A stretch of 64,000 nt of DNA, taken from contig NC_061131.1 in NCBI RefSeq assembly GCF_905220365.1, positions 5,865,318-5,929,317 of the forward strand, in the 5' to 3' direction. Positions 1-13,810 of this stretch are shown here, piece by piece. The position numbers and the translations under genes were made by a program. Source of the DNA: Vanessa cardui (lineage: Eukaryota; Arthropoda; Insecta; Lepidoptera; Nymphalidae). Position 1 is the first letter of the stretch; every line of letters begins with the position of its first letter. Under the pieces are notes generated by a model. The model was given only the letters and a program-made list of their open reading frames with translations, made no database searches and was not told where the DNA came from.

Positions 1-1579
1 TAGAACTTAGAAAAGGTAGGATGTCGACATATGAGTGGAAAAGGTTTGAGGAGGCCTTTGCCGATTTGCAAACAGAGTGATTATTACCACGGAACTGATA
101 TTATTTTCAGTAGTTTATTCGGTTAAAGTCCAGAATTCGTTTATTTAAAGTTTAATCATAAAAAAAGTAAACTATCAAAATCTGATCTAAACTTTTGGAT
201 ATCACCCGAATAACATTCTACCGTAATGGTAACAGGATAGAGAGTTAGTTACCTTCCAAAATCGACCCTATATTTGCCAGGGCTTCGAACATGAAAGGAA
301 AAATCAAAGGCTGTAAGACGTCATACAAATTCTATTTTACTGGTCATAATAAATATAATTACCACAACGTTGAGATACTGTCGACTCAAGTATGATTCAA
401 ATTAAAACACTTTTTTATTCATTGTTATTGCTGAAATACATAGAACAGATTTAAAGATATTTATTTTTAACCAGTATAATACACGGTTGACGTTATATAA
501 ATAAAAATCTGCATGAACGGAGAGCATTCATCCGTCATACAGAATTTATACTGAAAGATATTTTACTTTTGCATTTCCAACGCGTCCGCAGAGCATGAAA
601 CATAACTCAATGAGCACCTGTTACTACGTGAGAAATCTATGATGCAATGCGACCTCACGCTTCAATGGATTGGTGACTAGCGCGATGATTAATGATATCT
701 GGAAGTGTGAAATGTTTGCTGAGCCTCGTAGTTAATCGTGTGTTATTATACTCATACCTATATAGCTGTCTTATAATGACGATGTACTCCTGACAGATTT
801 TTATCATAGACTAGCAAACTGCGCAGGGTATATTGTAGCGCACCGACGTGTGCGCAAACACCAGTTAATTATCTATGCTTTCACTCATTATTCTATGCTC
901 GGGAATGAAGAGAAAAACTTCAGGTCCAGACCAAAGGGTATAGATGTTTTTTGAGGCACGGTCTTGTATTGACAATTTCAAGACTGCTACTACGAATTTC
1001 TTGATAGAATAGCTTTAGTTCAATCTGTGTCCTGTGTGTTTTCTTTCTACACTGGAAAGTCTTCAGTTGTATAATGTATGTTTAATCAATGAACTTAATG
1101 TTTCATCGGTGTAGTTGAATTCAATTTTTTTTTTATTATTTCCTTATGTACTTTGAATGAATCCAAAATCATTGTTAATTTTTTTAAGTAATAATCAAAC
1201 TGAAATTCTAAAGATGAAAAAGAGTATCTGCTTTATAAATTATAATTAAAATGAAATAACTTAATAAAACTATCCACGTATGTATCAAGAGATTAATCAT
1301 TCTATCTTTTTAGTATACCTCCATAAAAAAACCATTTCGACAAGATCTCATATCGTAATGGAATTAATGAGCATGTGTCTAAATTAGTGTTGTCTTTTAA
1401 TGGGATACCTTCATACGAGCTTTTTATAACATGAATACTGCATGGGTAATAAAGTGATTAATTTTTACGTACTACTTACCGTGCACAACTTTACTTATAT
1501 ATTATGAAAAATTTTTATTAACATAAGAATTAATAACATTAAGTGCTTAAATATGTACAAATATGAATTAAAAATAGTT
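1..1579. other. AT-rich DNA, nothing recognised
   Basis: No exon, RNA gene or repeat that I can support. Confidence 0.4.
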
Positions 1580-1682
1580 ACTGTATAAATCTTTACCGAA
1601 TGGAATTGTGGCAAGAATGCTAGCAGCATTTCCCCGTTGAATCGCAATTCCGATCCTCTGGGCAAAAATGAACCAGCCCTCC
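1580..1682 (-). pseudogene. retroelement ORF tail relic
   Basis: The minus strand reads GWFIFAQRIGIAIQRGNAAS and a few more residues. I associate this with the C-terminus of lepidopteran retroelement polyproteins. No upstream reverse transcriptase remains nearby. Identification by recall only. Confidence 0.35.
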
Positions 1683-2854
1683 TGTCATCAGTGGAGGCAA
1701 TAAGGGGAGGTGTTATACTTTTATTGAAGCTTTTTAATTTTTTTTTCATTATGAAATAGTCTTTTAAGTTATAAATTAATTGAAATGAGGTGCTTTCAGT
1801 GCTTTACCTAGTTGCATTTATTAAATATACATTATAGATATACCGGTTTATTCTTTATTAATATAAATGTTTGTATGTCCTCTATACGTTCCTAATACAC
1901 TTATTAGTTTGTAAGTGTGTGTATGCTTTACGTACTGCTCTGTGAATGACCGCGGGAATTCCTGACGTAAAAAAACATTTTGTGTTGGTCTTTCGTTCTA
2001 AATGTTTTATGTGTTTTTATTAACTTGTACTACCCGTATGAGGCCGCAACGAACAGCTCTTTGAAAAAGAAATTTAAGCTTGTATATCTTAGTGTCAGAG
2101 GCGTTTCAGTAAAACGTAACATACCTATATAGCTCTACGTGTGTGTGCGCTAAAAAATATTTTACTATGCGTTTTAACGTTTAACGAATTCTGTCGTTAT
2201 TCATTTCCGGTATTATTCGGTTTCGGTTATAAAATTAACCAAACTTTTAATTTTACTCTCGATTAACTTTCATTAATTTCAAATGTATACGATATTTTTT
2301 CATTGAAATCACCAAGCGTCTATTTTTAGGTATCGTACATACTCGTAATATTTGTCCTTTAAAAAAAGCACATCGCTTCTGTTCAACTGAATACATAGCT
2401 GAGTTGCCGTTTTCTGTGACTTTCTGAGATAAGGAATTTGAGCCGTGTCAGCAAGCAGCATAGGATTGAAAATACACTGTCGTTTAATTTACGGGCTTGC
2501 TCACCTATCATCACGTTTACACAAAGTTAAATTTACGCGAGTTTCGGCTCAGCGACTTATACAATATGAAAATAATTATTCAGTTGAGCCACGTGTGGAT
2601 GTTAAATTAGGCCGTGAGATGTGAAAAGAAAATTCCTGAAAATTTTACATTTTCACCCGTAAACGTACGTTTTTGAAGTTATTTTCTTATGTGACTTTAT
2701 GATATCCACTTGATTGCTGGAAAGCTTTTAATTTTGTGTACGCGGTTTTCTTTTTTTATATTTACTTTAGAAAGTCCGACAATTAAAGAGATTACTTACA
2801 GTAATAGTAATTGGTCATCATTAGTCATCATTGCCAATTTATTGTCAATGGGCT

Positions 2855-3484
2855 GCTGAGATGAGATGGCCCATTAGTTGAAGTGCGTACATCTTAACCG
2901 ATGATTGCGGGTTCAAGCCCAGGCAAACTCAAACTCTAGTTAGCTTATTCAATATAGAAGTATTACACTTTCTTATTGACGGTCAATTGAAACAGTACCA
3001 CTGGTTCGGAAAAGAAAACACCCTAACTTGAGAAGAACTGGCGAAGAAAGAAACACAGCGGGTTTTTTTGTCTCATATATTAAATACACAATTTAATGTG
3101 AAAGAAATAGCCAGGTGTGCCATTACCTTTTGCACACAAGCGTTCCTTAATTTTTTTTTTAATTTGGCAACAGAGGCAATTTTGAACGCTTTCAAGGATC
3201 CTGTTGTAAAACCGTATACATTGCCCAATAACAAAGGATTCACTGACTCTGTGCAGTCGAGTAACAGGAGTAACGCCACTCAATTTTTATGTGATTTATA
3301 TGTGTGTTCGTTGGCGGTAAAGGAATATATCGTGAGGAAACCTGCATGTGTCTAATTTTAACGACATTCTATCACACATGAATCCAACAATCAGCATTGA
3401 GCAGCGTGGTGGAATATACAACTAACCTTTTCCTCAAAGGAAAAGAAGGCCTTAGCCTAGTAGTGGAAAATTTACAGGCTGTTG
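2855..3484 (+). mobile_element. tRNA-headed SINE split by a second repeat
   Basis: 2855-2935 has a tRNA-like head with an A-box-like GATGGCCCATTAGTT and the B box GGGTTCAAGCCC. 3300-3484 matches the body and tail of the same SINE, compared with the copy at 17842-18141. The middle, 2940-3298, is another repeat that contains TACCACTGGTTCGGAAA, a motif also seen at 39726 in a different element. Confidence 0.7.
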
Positions 3485-3528
3485 CTATATATGGACTCTA
3501 TAACAAATGTTAAGGTCTCTCGACTTTG

Positions 3529-3605
3529 TATTGCAGTGGCAACCTCATCCTTTAAGCCGGCACACAGCAACACGGAGTATTGATTTTTGTAATACAAGTC
3601 TGAGT
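3529..3605 (+). mobile_element. degenerate Metulj-like SINE fragment
   Basis: Resembles the middle of the Metulj-like SINE: an equivalent of CCTTCAAACCGGAACACAAC, followed by AGTATTG. Confidence 0.5.
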
Positions 3606-4807
3606 GTTGTAGGTATGATAATTTATTTTTCGCCGTAGAAAATTGTGTGTATGAGTAAATTCATATAAATCGTGTTCAAATGAAAGGGAAAATCTAATTT
3701 GAAAATGATATATTATTCTCTTTTGAAATGACTCACCTTGATTTGAAGGTGGAAAAGAGTTTTTGCATTATTTATAACAATGATTCGACCTTCGTGACAT
3801 GTGTTAAGTTCTGAATAAAATCAATAGAACATAGCTGTACTTAAATCATCTAAGTAGTGTGACAAATTTTATGCATCTAAATGTAAAATCTTAAATCTCT
3901 TATATATAGGTAATGAAACAAGAATACATCATAAGTAAATGTCTATCAAACATCAATATATTCACAGGAGAAGCAATACCTATGTACTTTATATCAAAAG
4001 GACGCGGTCGGAGGTGTATGTTATTTATCAGTATTAAAGTTAAAAAAAATAAAATACTTTAAAATAACAAGAAAAACATCACACACTACGACCCGTTTAA
4101 CAGTTATGCTATTATCTACATTGTATTTATTATGAAACATTAATATATACACTGAAATGTATGAAACACTCAATGACAACACACATCATATTAAAGATGA
4201 CCGGTGTTTTTTTTTAATTGTAGTGATAGACTTAATTACGGTCGAATTTTGAACAACGGGCGACCACTATTATAAATTATGTTTTGAAATATAATTTAAA
4301 ATATTAGTTACAAAAACAGTGGTTAATTTTTTCATTAAAAAGTACTATTAGTTCATCTAAATTACATAACTAAAGTGTATAAACCAACAATATTAGAGGC
4401 GCGACTGGGCGGGCGTGTAATATTAGGAGCAGCATAATTCTCAGTGGGGGAACCTCAGAACTAAGTTACTTATTACTTTGAGTACTTGCATAATAATTCT
4501 AGTTATGTTAATAACAGGACATTTCTGCCTTCACTTACGAACTTGTATAATGGACTAATTAGGACAAGTAATTCAGGCACGTATTTGAAAACGTTTTATA
4601 ATTGAGATAAATTATGAATTAATTTATTTTAGAAGAACTTTCAATGTTTTAATTGTCCATTGCTTTATGATTAATTTGCTTTTCATTTGTTTGCAAAATT
4701 CTGCAGAAATTATGTGAAACATCTCTGAAAGGTCATTGGTATGACCAAGTTCTTAACGGAAAACAGTATAACGATCGCTGTCATGCAGGGCCATGACTAC
4801 CACTAGA

Positions 4808-5010
4808 ATACCACTTTGTGGAACCAGCTTTTGCCGGCGGTTTTTCCGAACCGATACGACATGGGAACCTTCAAGAAAAGAGCGTACTCCTTTCTTAAAG
4901 GCCGGCAACGCACCTGCAAGCCCCCTGGTGTTGCAGATGTCCATGGGCGGTGGTAGTCACTTTCCATCAGGTGTGAGCCTCCTGCTCTTTTGCCACCTAT
5001 TCCATAAAAA
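4808..5010 (-). mobile_element. SINE-like repeat, second family
   Basis: About 200 bp, nearly identical in inverted orientation to 63317-63523. It has CGGCAACGCACCTGCAAG, CCATGGGCGGTGGTAG and an A-rich end. A widespread lepidopteran short repeat by recognition. Confidence 0.75.
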
Positions 5011-6003
5011 AGAAAATAACAAGCATAATAGATGCTATATATAGTATAGACACTATTGGATCTACTACAGAATTATTGAAGTATTTTTGGAAATATATAT
5101 TGGTATATGTCAGGAATATATACTTAATATATGCTTTAAGCCAAGGTGGACTCGAAAGCAACGGCGGCAACATACCGAATGTTATTGATAAATAATAGAA
5201 CTGTTTTATTAAAGCCTTATATTTATTTAAGGAACATCTAAAAATATATTCGATAGGACACAAAGTCATAACACAATCTGGCTGTAGTCTGTAATTGTAA
5301 CAAAAATGAAAACTTAACCATCAACTTAAAAATATATTTTATACATTTATAATTTATATTCTTTATCAATGTTTGCAATTTCTTGTAAAATTATAATAAT
5401 AAAATTTTCATATTATTTTATTTCAGGCCAGTTTGTTCTATTTGTTTCGTACTTTTTCTTTATGACTTTAAAATGTCTTCTTTGTCAACAAAAGCGGCTG
5501 AAACCGCTTAGCTCGTCTTAAATTAAATCCATTATACAATCGGAGCATTTTTATTGGACCAGCCTCGCGATAGAGCAGTTTTAATCATTTTAATTCGTGA
5601 AAAAACCGCAATTGTATGCATAATATTTTAAAATGTATTTATAGAACTTTGTAAAAGAGTTCTATAAATAACTGTGACGCATTGAGAATTCAAGGTTGTT
5701 ATAATTGAAATATTCCTTGTTCTTCCGTTGATCAAAATTAATTGATTTAACAGAACTATTTGAATTCCTTTTTTAAATCTATGATATAAATAGCTCAAGA
5801 TTATACAAGCATATTTTTAGTAGTCTCTTGATATAAAAAGAATATCACCTAACAAGAAACATCACACAAATTCAAAAGTATAATATATTTTATAATATAA
5901 TAATCTATCAGTACATATTATAGGTAATAACGTCATTGTATATAATTAGAGGGATTGGAAAATGAAATAGAAAAATGAAAACGCAAATAATTTGATAGTT
6001 TCA

Positions 6004-6260
6004 CTGTGCCCGAGCGCACGGGTTTGTATTAACCTGAAATGTTATATATTATTAAATAAAAGTAGCCCAAGTTACTCCTTATTACATCAGCTAACTGCCA
6101 GTGAAAGTCCCCTCAAAATCAGTCCAGCCGTTGCGGATCAAACAGACAAACAAAAAATGTAAAAAATGTTATTTTGGTTATGTACCGTGTAAATACATAT
6201 GTTTTAAGTAAAAAACGGTTATTTTAATATTAACAAACAGATTTTATTATATGTATAGAT
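6004..6260 (-). mobile_element. non-autonomous Helitron-like element, family B
   Basis: Shares with 18811, 29217 and 30953 the segments GTAACTTGGGC/TACTCC, AGTGAAAGTCCC and a TATAGAT-type end. It begins CTATAC-like and ends near ATAGT or CTAGT, typical of Helitron termini. Confidence 0.65.
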
Positions 6261-6852
6261 ATAGATAACCAAGTTCATAAGTTTATATCCATGTCATGAC
6301 TTTACAATTTCGAGATCATTGTCATGTCGAGATCTCAATTAAAATTAAGTGTGTTTTTGGGTACACTTTCTCTCCTATTATTATGAGGGGTGCTCTTAAT
6401 TATTTGTTACCCTTATAATTAACGGTCTTTTATTAAAACTTTCAAAATTTATCATAAATGTACATTTAAAAGTATTTGCATAATCCTATATTTGTACATG
6501 TATCACGTGTTTAAAGTGATTTTAATACTTAGTTATTTTTAGACATGTAAAAATAATGATGATTTTGTGTAATATTTGTTCAAAAAATAATAACGATATA
6601 TCAAATTGTAATTTAAATAAGTATTTGTATTCAGGTAATGATGGTAAAGAGCGGATGGTAACTTGACTGACGCTCCTTTCAAATTCACCTCAAAATACAA
6701 ACTTGAACGGTCAGAATGTAATACCCGAAATTGAGTACAATGATAATAACATTTAACATAAAATTGCGTATCATCGTAAGTCAGTTATCGACATTTCACG
6801 AATGAGATACTGTGTGAATTTCCTTATAGAATCTCACTGCTGTTTCATAATG

Positions 6853-6893
6853 AAAAGCCTTTGCCCCGTAGTTGAAAATTTATATAACTGCAA
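6853..6893 (+). mobile_element. tRNA-SINE tail fragment
   Basis: Short match to the SINE tail (AAGCCTTTGCCCCGTAGTTG). Too short for more. Confidence 0.35.
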
Positions 6894-8540
6894 TACATTT
6901 GTGTGTGATTGAATTTTTAATAATTTCAATTCATATAGTAAAAATATTGGTATAATTAAAAGTAATTCGCTTTATACTTCGAAATCGTTTACTTTTTTTT
7001 AAATAAACCAATGTGGCAACACTAACAAGTACGGAACTATTTCCTTGTTTGCGCTGCGACGGTAAAGCCATTCGTTTAAACTTTTAGTTTCACACTTTAA
7101 TGTGTACGTTATACTTTATGCCGTTAAATTTGTTTATTGTGTTACTTTAATTAGTTTTAAGTCAATAAATTATGATATTAATCTCATAAAATTTGCAGTT
7201 ATGATTTATCGAATGATATTTGGTTATAACTCGTATGCAGTTTTAGGTGTGTTTTAATATATTTTGTATGTTATACTGAAACAACATCTCGCTTTTTTTG
7301 TATGACAATAAGGGCTTATGTACTATTAATGTCTATATAAAAATAAAAACGAACAACAAAACAATTAAAACGATTTTAGAAACTATCTTTGGCGTGACTT
7401 AAGTGTTATTAATAACATTTTTCTTCAACTTACATAATTATTTATACTAAGGCTTTCAGTATGCACATATTAAATTTAAAAATAGATTCTACACAACCCA
7501 GGACGTCTTAAATTAGTGGCAAAAGCACCAATCAAAAAATTGACCAGCTCTTTTATACTAACTATTATATTTTATATTAAGGTTCTAGTACAATCAAAGA
7601 ACCTATTAATATAATTACCAGGCAGATAAAAATTTAAACGAAAATTTTACAAATAACGAGATCTAAAAGCATCTTTTAAGTTGCGTTTTCCGAAGAAAAT
7701 AAAATTAAGCCAAACTTTATCCAAGATACGTGCCATAACGTGTAACGTTTATTCTTTAAGGCAAATCTGAGATCGCTTGGGATTTACCGAGTCCTTCTAA
7801 GTCGTGTTTGTTTCAAAATGCTCGTTTATTATGTATGTGTGCAGTCGAGAATATAAAATGTATTTAGACTTTCTAAATTACAAATAATTTAATTTACATA
7901 TGTCATATTTTTTTATACGAGCGCTCAGCATAATCGAATTTATTGTTTAGAATAAAAACAAACATATTTTTTATGAAAATAATTTATTTATTTTATTTAA
8001 AAACGATTTCATATCTATAAATATAAAGTTAAAATGTATTTTTAGTGTGTACATTTGTTTTGTTGCCTTATTTAAATATTATATAAACCGAAGTGAGCAT
8101 GTCGTTTAGCAAAGGGCTTATGTTCAAGTTAGAATTGTGTAAATGAGATACAAATGTAACTGTGTCAAGGCTAATGGCAACATTAGGTACAGTTAGCAAT
8201 AAATATAAGTGTTTTTAGGGTAAATTATCCGTTTTATTTTACTCATAGTATATGTAGAATGTTATTTCTTGAGTGGAAAATAAAATTAGTAGAACGTAAT
8301 TTTATAAACAAATCACTGCCTCGTTATAAATAATGAGGATTATTGATTGCAATTTCCTAAATTATTACGATTGAACAAATAATTAATTTGAAAGACCGGA
8401 TTACTGGCTGGTTAGAGAGCGATGCTACGGCTGTATAAAAAAATAAACAAACTTATAGTAAAATGTTATTGACAAACTCCAATTCTAACGAGTTGATGAC
8501 TGAATATTTAACGTTAAAAATTTAATGGGTGACTTGCAGT

Positions 8541-8807
8541 TTTTTTATGGTATAGGTTGGCGGACAAGCATATGGACCAACTGATGGTAAGTGGTCACTA
8601 TCACCCATAGACAATGACGCTGTAAGAAATATTAACTATTCCTCACATCGTCAATTTGCCCCCAACCTTATGAACTAAGATGTTATGTCCCTTGTGCCTG
8701 CAGATACACTGGCTCACTCATCCTTCAAACCGGAACACAACAATACTGATTACTGTTATTTGACGGTAGAATAACTGATGAGTAGGTGGTACCTACCTAC
8801 GGGCTTA
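8541..8807 (+). mobile_element. Metulj-like SINE
   Basis: Full-length type copy. It begins TTTTTTATGGTATAGGTTGG, contains CTGATGGTAAGTGGTCA and CAAACCGGAACACAACAA, and ends in GTGGTACCTACCTACGGGCTT. Compare 26362, 26899, 27538 and 52873. Confidence 0.85.
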
Positions 8808-11800
8808 CAATGAATTACAATAGTTTACAATGTACTGAAATAAAAAAAAAATCATAGACGCACTAGTAAACTCTAATTGTACGGGGTTTTAAGATGTCAT
8901 CTAGTCACCAGTATCATTCTCTTTATGCATATCTCAATCTTAAAACATTCTTAGTTAAATTATAATATTCATAGTCATCTTACAATGGTCGGGTTATAGG
9001 TATGAACCTTATATTAACTCTGTATTAAATCGTTTCAGATATTTCCTCTTACTAATTTCGAATTCTCTATCCTTTTCGTCACTCTACATCTATCTCTATT
9101 ACAGTGGAAGGCATTTCCTTTTCACATTACCTTGGTGACCCTTGGTGATCGGAATGCATTCCGATTCATATATGACCAGAGGTTGACGTTATAACCCTTA
9201 GTTTCAGGTACTAAGGGGTAAAGCATACATACAATCTTTGTGCTTTAGCTATTATTCAAATTTTAAAACAATTGTTGCATAAATTTTACTACTAAGCTAT
9301 AACAATCTTTTTTCAATTTGGATGTTAAATTAAATTCAAAACAATTGCAATAGCCGTCGCATTATAGTACTTAATTGTTCCTTTAGAAACGTAAGCTCAG
9401 TTGGTTGAATAATTTTAGCAGCCACTTGTAAACAAAAGAACTAGGCTCTGTTATAACGGCTCTTTATGCTTAAGCTGTATTTTTAAGTGCTCTTAATATA
9501 AATAGCAATTCAAAGTTTCAAATTATAATAAAGTTGAGCAATTAAGCGTTTTAATTATTTACTTATAGTATTTAGATTCTGTTTTCATATATTTTAGGAA
9601 GTTTGGTGGATTATATGTACTTATGGGTATATTAATACTACTAAGGAATACTTTAATGGCATATGCTGTTTGGTTTTTAAAAGAAATATATTATAAATCA
9701 AGTTGCTGATAAATATTTTTGTTATTAGGTAATAAGGATATGATATTCTTGATTTTTTCAATGTTATATTAGTGATGACAAATATACATAACTATATATA
9801 TACTAGTGCTACGCGAATATTAAAGTATATTTTATTTCAATGTTATGAAAAAGGTAATTCGAAGAAGTGTTTCTCGTATTTTTAATTGTTGAGTTTTGAA
9901 TTAAATATATATTTTTACATATATTAATTGCAATCTTCGAGATTACTGTTATGATTATAATTAAATAAAAAATATTTGTTACTTGTCTTATATTGATAGC
10001 CATTTAACAGAAAAGAACGAAATAAAATAGTTTTAAAGCTAAGCCCGGTCGGAATGTAGAAAAGAGTTTTCATTTCGTTCCAAAAAGTTATGATACAAAT
10101 TTTATGATTCAGATTACTTCGTCTAAATATCAGTTTCTATTCGAAAGCGTCACTCGGGTATATTTTGATTCGTCATCTTTTATTAAACGAGGCAATCAAA
10201 GTAAAGTGGAAGTTTAATTATTCAGTACACCTGTTCAGCTGAGAATAGAATACTGGTCTTTAATATCTTTGAATTCGCTGTTTCCAATAAACATTTTAAA
10301 TTTTGCATTACAAAGAGAACAGTTTTTTTTAAATTGTTAGTTACGAAAGAGGATTGACTACCATTAATTATAAATTAAAAACAGCCAGTACATTTGGGAA
10401 ACTATATATGAAATGGTTGTGCTTTATAGCTACTTACAAAGAAATGACTGCACGTGTTTCAACTCTCACGTAAGTAATATAAAAATAAGCCGTGTCGTAA
10501 ACAATAAACCTAAGGTAATCTCATTAAATGGTTTACCTGATTTTAATTTAGTAAACTCTGGTACGAGTTTTTCTAATGGATTATTTTCAAGAGCCTCATT
10601 TTGGCAGATCGACTTTACATAATAACAGTTGTAAAACTAAATTTAAGTAAGGGTAAGTGAATAAAAAAAATTACTTTCAATAATTATGTGAACGGACTAA
10701 AATAAATATGTCGCTTATTATAAATATAATATCCTTTTAAAAACTCTGTATAAATATGTATCAAATATGGTACTGTAATCTATACTATAATATTATAAAT
10801 GCGAAAGTAGCTCTGTCAGTCTGTTGCTCTTTCACTGCCAAACCACTGAATCGAATTTGATGAAATTTGGTATGAAGCAAACTTGAAGTCCAGGGAAGGA
10901 CATAGGCTACTTTTTTGCCTAATACATGACACATCCCTGAAACGCGAGTGAAGCTGCGAGCGACGACTGATAAAGTAGTATATAGATTTAGTACTCTAGT
11001 ATATAATAAATAAAACTAGTTTATCAGGATATAATTTTTTTACTATCGTTCAATACGAATATGTAGAACACGGTCCATTTAACAGTGCTTAATTGTGTAT
11101 GATGGAAACGTGAACATTTATAAGTCGTAACGTTATACGACCATATTCAGAATAACCTAATTCATTATAGCTTTCTATATATTTTGCTTACACTATAACA
11201 TGATCACATAAATTATCAGTATAATATTTTATACACGTTTACCTTTATCAAAAGAGGTTATTCTATTGACTATTCACGTTGTGTTATCACTCGTATAGAG
11301 GGAAGGTTGAAAATAGATGGCTGAGTAATTACAAGTACATTATGAATACCGTACACAGACACCATATAAGTTACGAGCATATATATTTCAGGTAATACTT
11401 GTTACGGAGGGTTAAAACTTTCAAGAGGAAATTGCTGAACAAGTTAATTTAGTTAAGGTAAGGCTCACACATAATATATATCGATGGTGTGGGGAAAGGG
11501 GTGCACAGCTAACCTGATATTTTTTGTTACCATCAACGCCCTATTACCACCCACCTAACAGCCAACGCTGAAAAAATCTAGTCACGTAATTCGCGTATTA
11601 AAATGTTTATGTTCGTGAATGGTACAATGAAAAGGCAACATAAAGTTAGAATACAGTAGCGTTAGCAAAACACAACAATTGTTATTTATTTTATGTTATG
11701 TGATGCTTTTTATGAGTTTGAATTATTTTCAAATACAAAAACGTTTTGTTTTTAAACTTTTTACTAAATTAAGTTTAATGTATATACATTATTTAGACAC

Positions 11801-12039
11801 ACATTTATTGAGACACATTTGTGTCCGTGGCATCGTAGCTCCTAAATGGTGCAAAATTTAATCTAGTTTTTTTTTTAATGTATAGTTGTTGACTTTAGCG
11901 AGAATATTCTATGCAAGAAAGTAGTTGTTAGAAAATAATCTTCTTGATACTATTTTTTGATGAGATGTGAGTTTCTTTGACTGTTCTGATTCATTTGTAA
12001 TATTAATATCATGTGACTTTTATTATATAGCTGTAATGT
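8808..12039. other. AT-rich non-coding DNA
   Basis: Only the Helitron at 10779 is recognised. Open frames of 60-70 codons here have no conserved features. Confidence 0.4.
10779..10972 (+). mobile_element. Lep1-like non-autonomous Helitron, family A
   Basis: Begins TCTATACTATAATATTATAA and has CACTGAATCGAATTTGATG and GGACATAGGCTACTTTTTT. It ends with the GCGAGTGAAGCTGCGAGCGA stem region expected near a Helitron 3' end. Confidence 0.75.
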
Positions 12040-12245
12040 GGTCACTGTCATGTCATGGTAGGGTTATGTTATGCGGAGGGATGAGGTTCATGTTACGAGG
12101 ATGGTTTTGAGCATGGACATGGATGGATATAAAGGAAGGGAGCGACCAAAGAAACGATGGGTGGATGTGAAAGGCGATATGGCTAGAAAGAATGTTACAT
12201 GTGAGATGACGTCAGACAGAGAAGTATTGGGGTAAGGACAAGATA
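12040..12245 (+). pseudogene. RTE-type LINE relic
   Basis: One frame reads GRERPKKRWVDVKGDMARKN and a little more before TAA, the usual C-terminal tail of lepidopteran endonuclease-reverse transcriptases. The upstream part is degraded and frameshifted. Confidence 0.6.
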
Positions 12246-12716
12246 ATGATGAATATAGTAACTAGAACTATTGCTGAAGCATTTTTGAAATAAGCAGAAT
12301 AAACATTTCCTCACCAATTGTTTTAAGATATTGCTTACATTCCTAATTATTATAAAATGCCTTTGTGTGCATGTTTTATGGGTATTATTTTTTTGTTACC
12401 TTTATCATAAAATCATTTACTTATTTCTATTAATATAAATATTTCTCGGTTGCGTGTCAAAATATTCAATGCGACATTTAATTAAAAAATAAATTGAAAC
12501 ATATTTTATTCAATGTTACCTTACATTTCAGCATTAAAATATAATTTTTTTTTTGTGACGAATGTGCGAAAATGGCCTGCAGCTTTTTCAATATAAATCT
12601 CGTAAGGTTTAAGTGAATGATTAAAAGTTTATCCGTACTATATACGTAAATAGTTTTTGGTTATATAAATCAGTATACATACTGTACTTATGTATGTATG
12701 AACTGTTATAGCATCA

Positions 12717-12975
12717 GTGGGCGGACTGTTAAATGGTCCACCTGATTGTAAGTAGTCATCACTGCCCATAGACATTAGCCTTGGAATGTGGTCATTAGTG
12801 GTGCTGTACCGATTAATTACATCGCCAATGCGCCACCAACCTTGGTATCTGAAATGTTATGTTCCCTATATCTGTAGTTATTGGGTCAGCCAACCTCAAA
12901 CCGGAATACAAAAATGCTAAGTATTACTGCTTGGCGGTATTCCCTTGGTACTTGGTAAGTAGGTACCCAATTATC
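12717..12975 (+). mobile_element. degenerate Metulj-like SINE
   Basis: Keeps GGTCCACCTGATTGTAAG, GCCCATAGACAT, GCGCCACCAACCTTGG and CAAACCGGAATACAAAAATG. Older than the 8541 copy. Confidence 0.7.
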
Positions 12976-13475
12976 TTATGGGTTCATAATGTGTAATTGA
13001 TATAAACTAAGATATCAGTAAGTGCTACTAAGTCTTCTTTAAGCACTAACTTTAGTCAGAAATTGATTACGTATAGTATCCGCATAAAATATTAATATCG
13101 AGATGCTTTGTATGCATTGCGCTTCTCCATGACGGACGAGGGTTGGCCAAAATTGAAGCGATCATTTCCGTTGGCTGTGGAATTATTACGTATAACCCTT
13201 TCTATATTAACAAACCGTTATTAGAGTACGTGAGAAAATATTTGTTTTATAAAAACAAAACTTAGTCGTAATCATATCGTCGTCGTCGTATATATAGCTT
13301 TTAAAATAGCAATGTTTTTAAACAGTCATTTCAATAATTTAAGCAATTAGGTAATATTAGTAATGTCCTACTATATTAGGTACTTCTCTCATTGAAATAT
13401 ATTCAAACTTTAACATAAAAACGTAGTATTTGTACTTTCTTAGGTTTCAAGTGTGTCTTACATGATTTTTTCATC

Positions 13476-13575
13476 GAATTTCATCAAATTAGGTTTAGTG
13501 GTTTTGCCGTGGAAGATTAACCAACAGCTGACCTACAGAGTTCCTTTTTCATTTATAATATTGAATAGTATAGGA
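13476..13575 (-). mobile_element. Helitron family A fragment
   Basis: Reads TTTCATCAAATTAGGTTTAG then CATTTATAATATTGAATAGT, the inverted internal and 5' end of the family A Helitron. Confidence 0.5.
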
Positions 13576-13689
13576 TTACAGATGTTCATCAAATAGATGT
13601 ATTAAGAGCTCTCATTGTATGTTAGTTTTCCTTATTTTAGCTAAATGATGTGTACTCATAGTAATGTCTCATTTGTAAGACAAATTTCT

Positions 13690-13810
13690 GGATCAGACTA
13701 ATCGCCAGCACGGCCCGAACATGCCCCAGTCTACTCGGTCACGGGCACCGGCCAAATTGGCACCACTCGCTTGGTTAATTTTATCGATCCATAGCACCCG
13801 ATTGGCTGGT
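13690..13810. other. GC-richer patch of unknown origin
   Basis: About 120 bp of balanced base composition in AT-rich DNA. The minus strand has an open stretch reading SGANLAGARDRVDWGMFGP. Probably a transposon remnant; I cannot name it. Confidence 0.3.

Larger units (their letters stand above)
5011..8540. other. AT-rich non-coding DNA
   Basis: Apart from the Helitron at 6004 and a SINE tail at 6853, I see only low-complexity AT-rich sequence. Confidence 0.4.

Noticed and set aside
2855..2935. tRNA gene
   Set aside because: Has A and B box-like motifs but no complete cloverleaf, and the same head occurs in SINE copies at 17842 and 55330.
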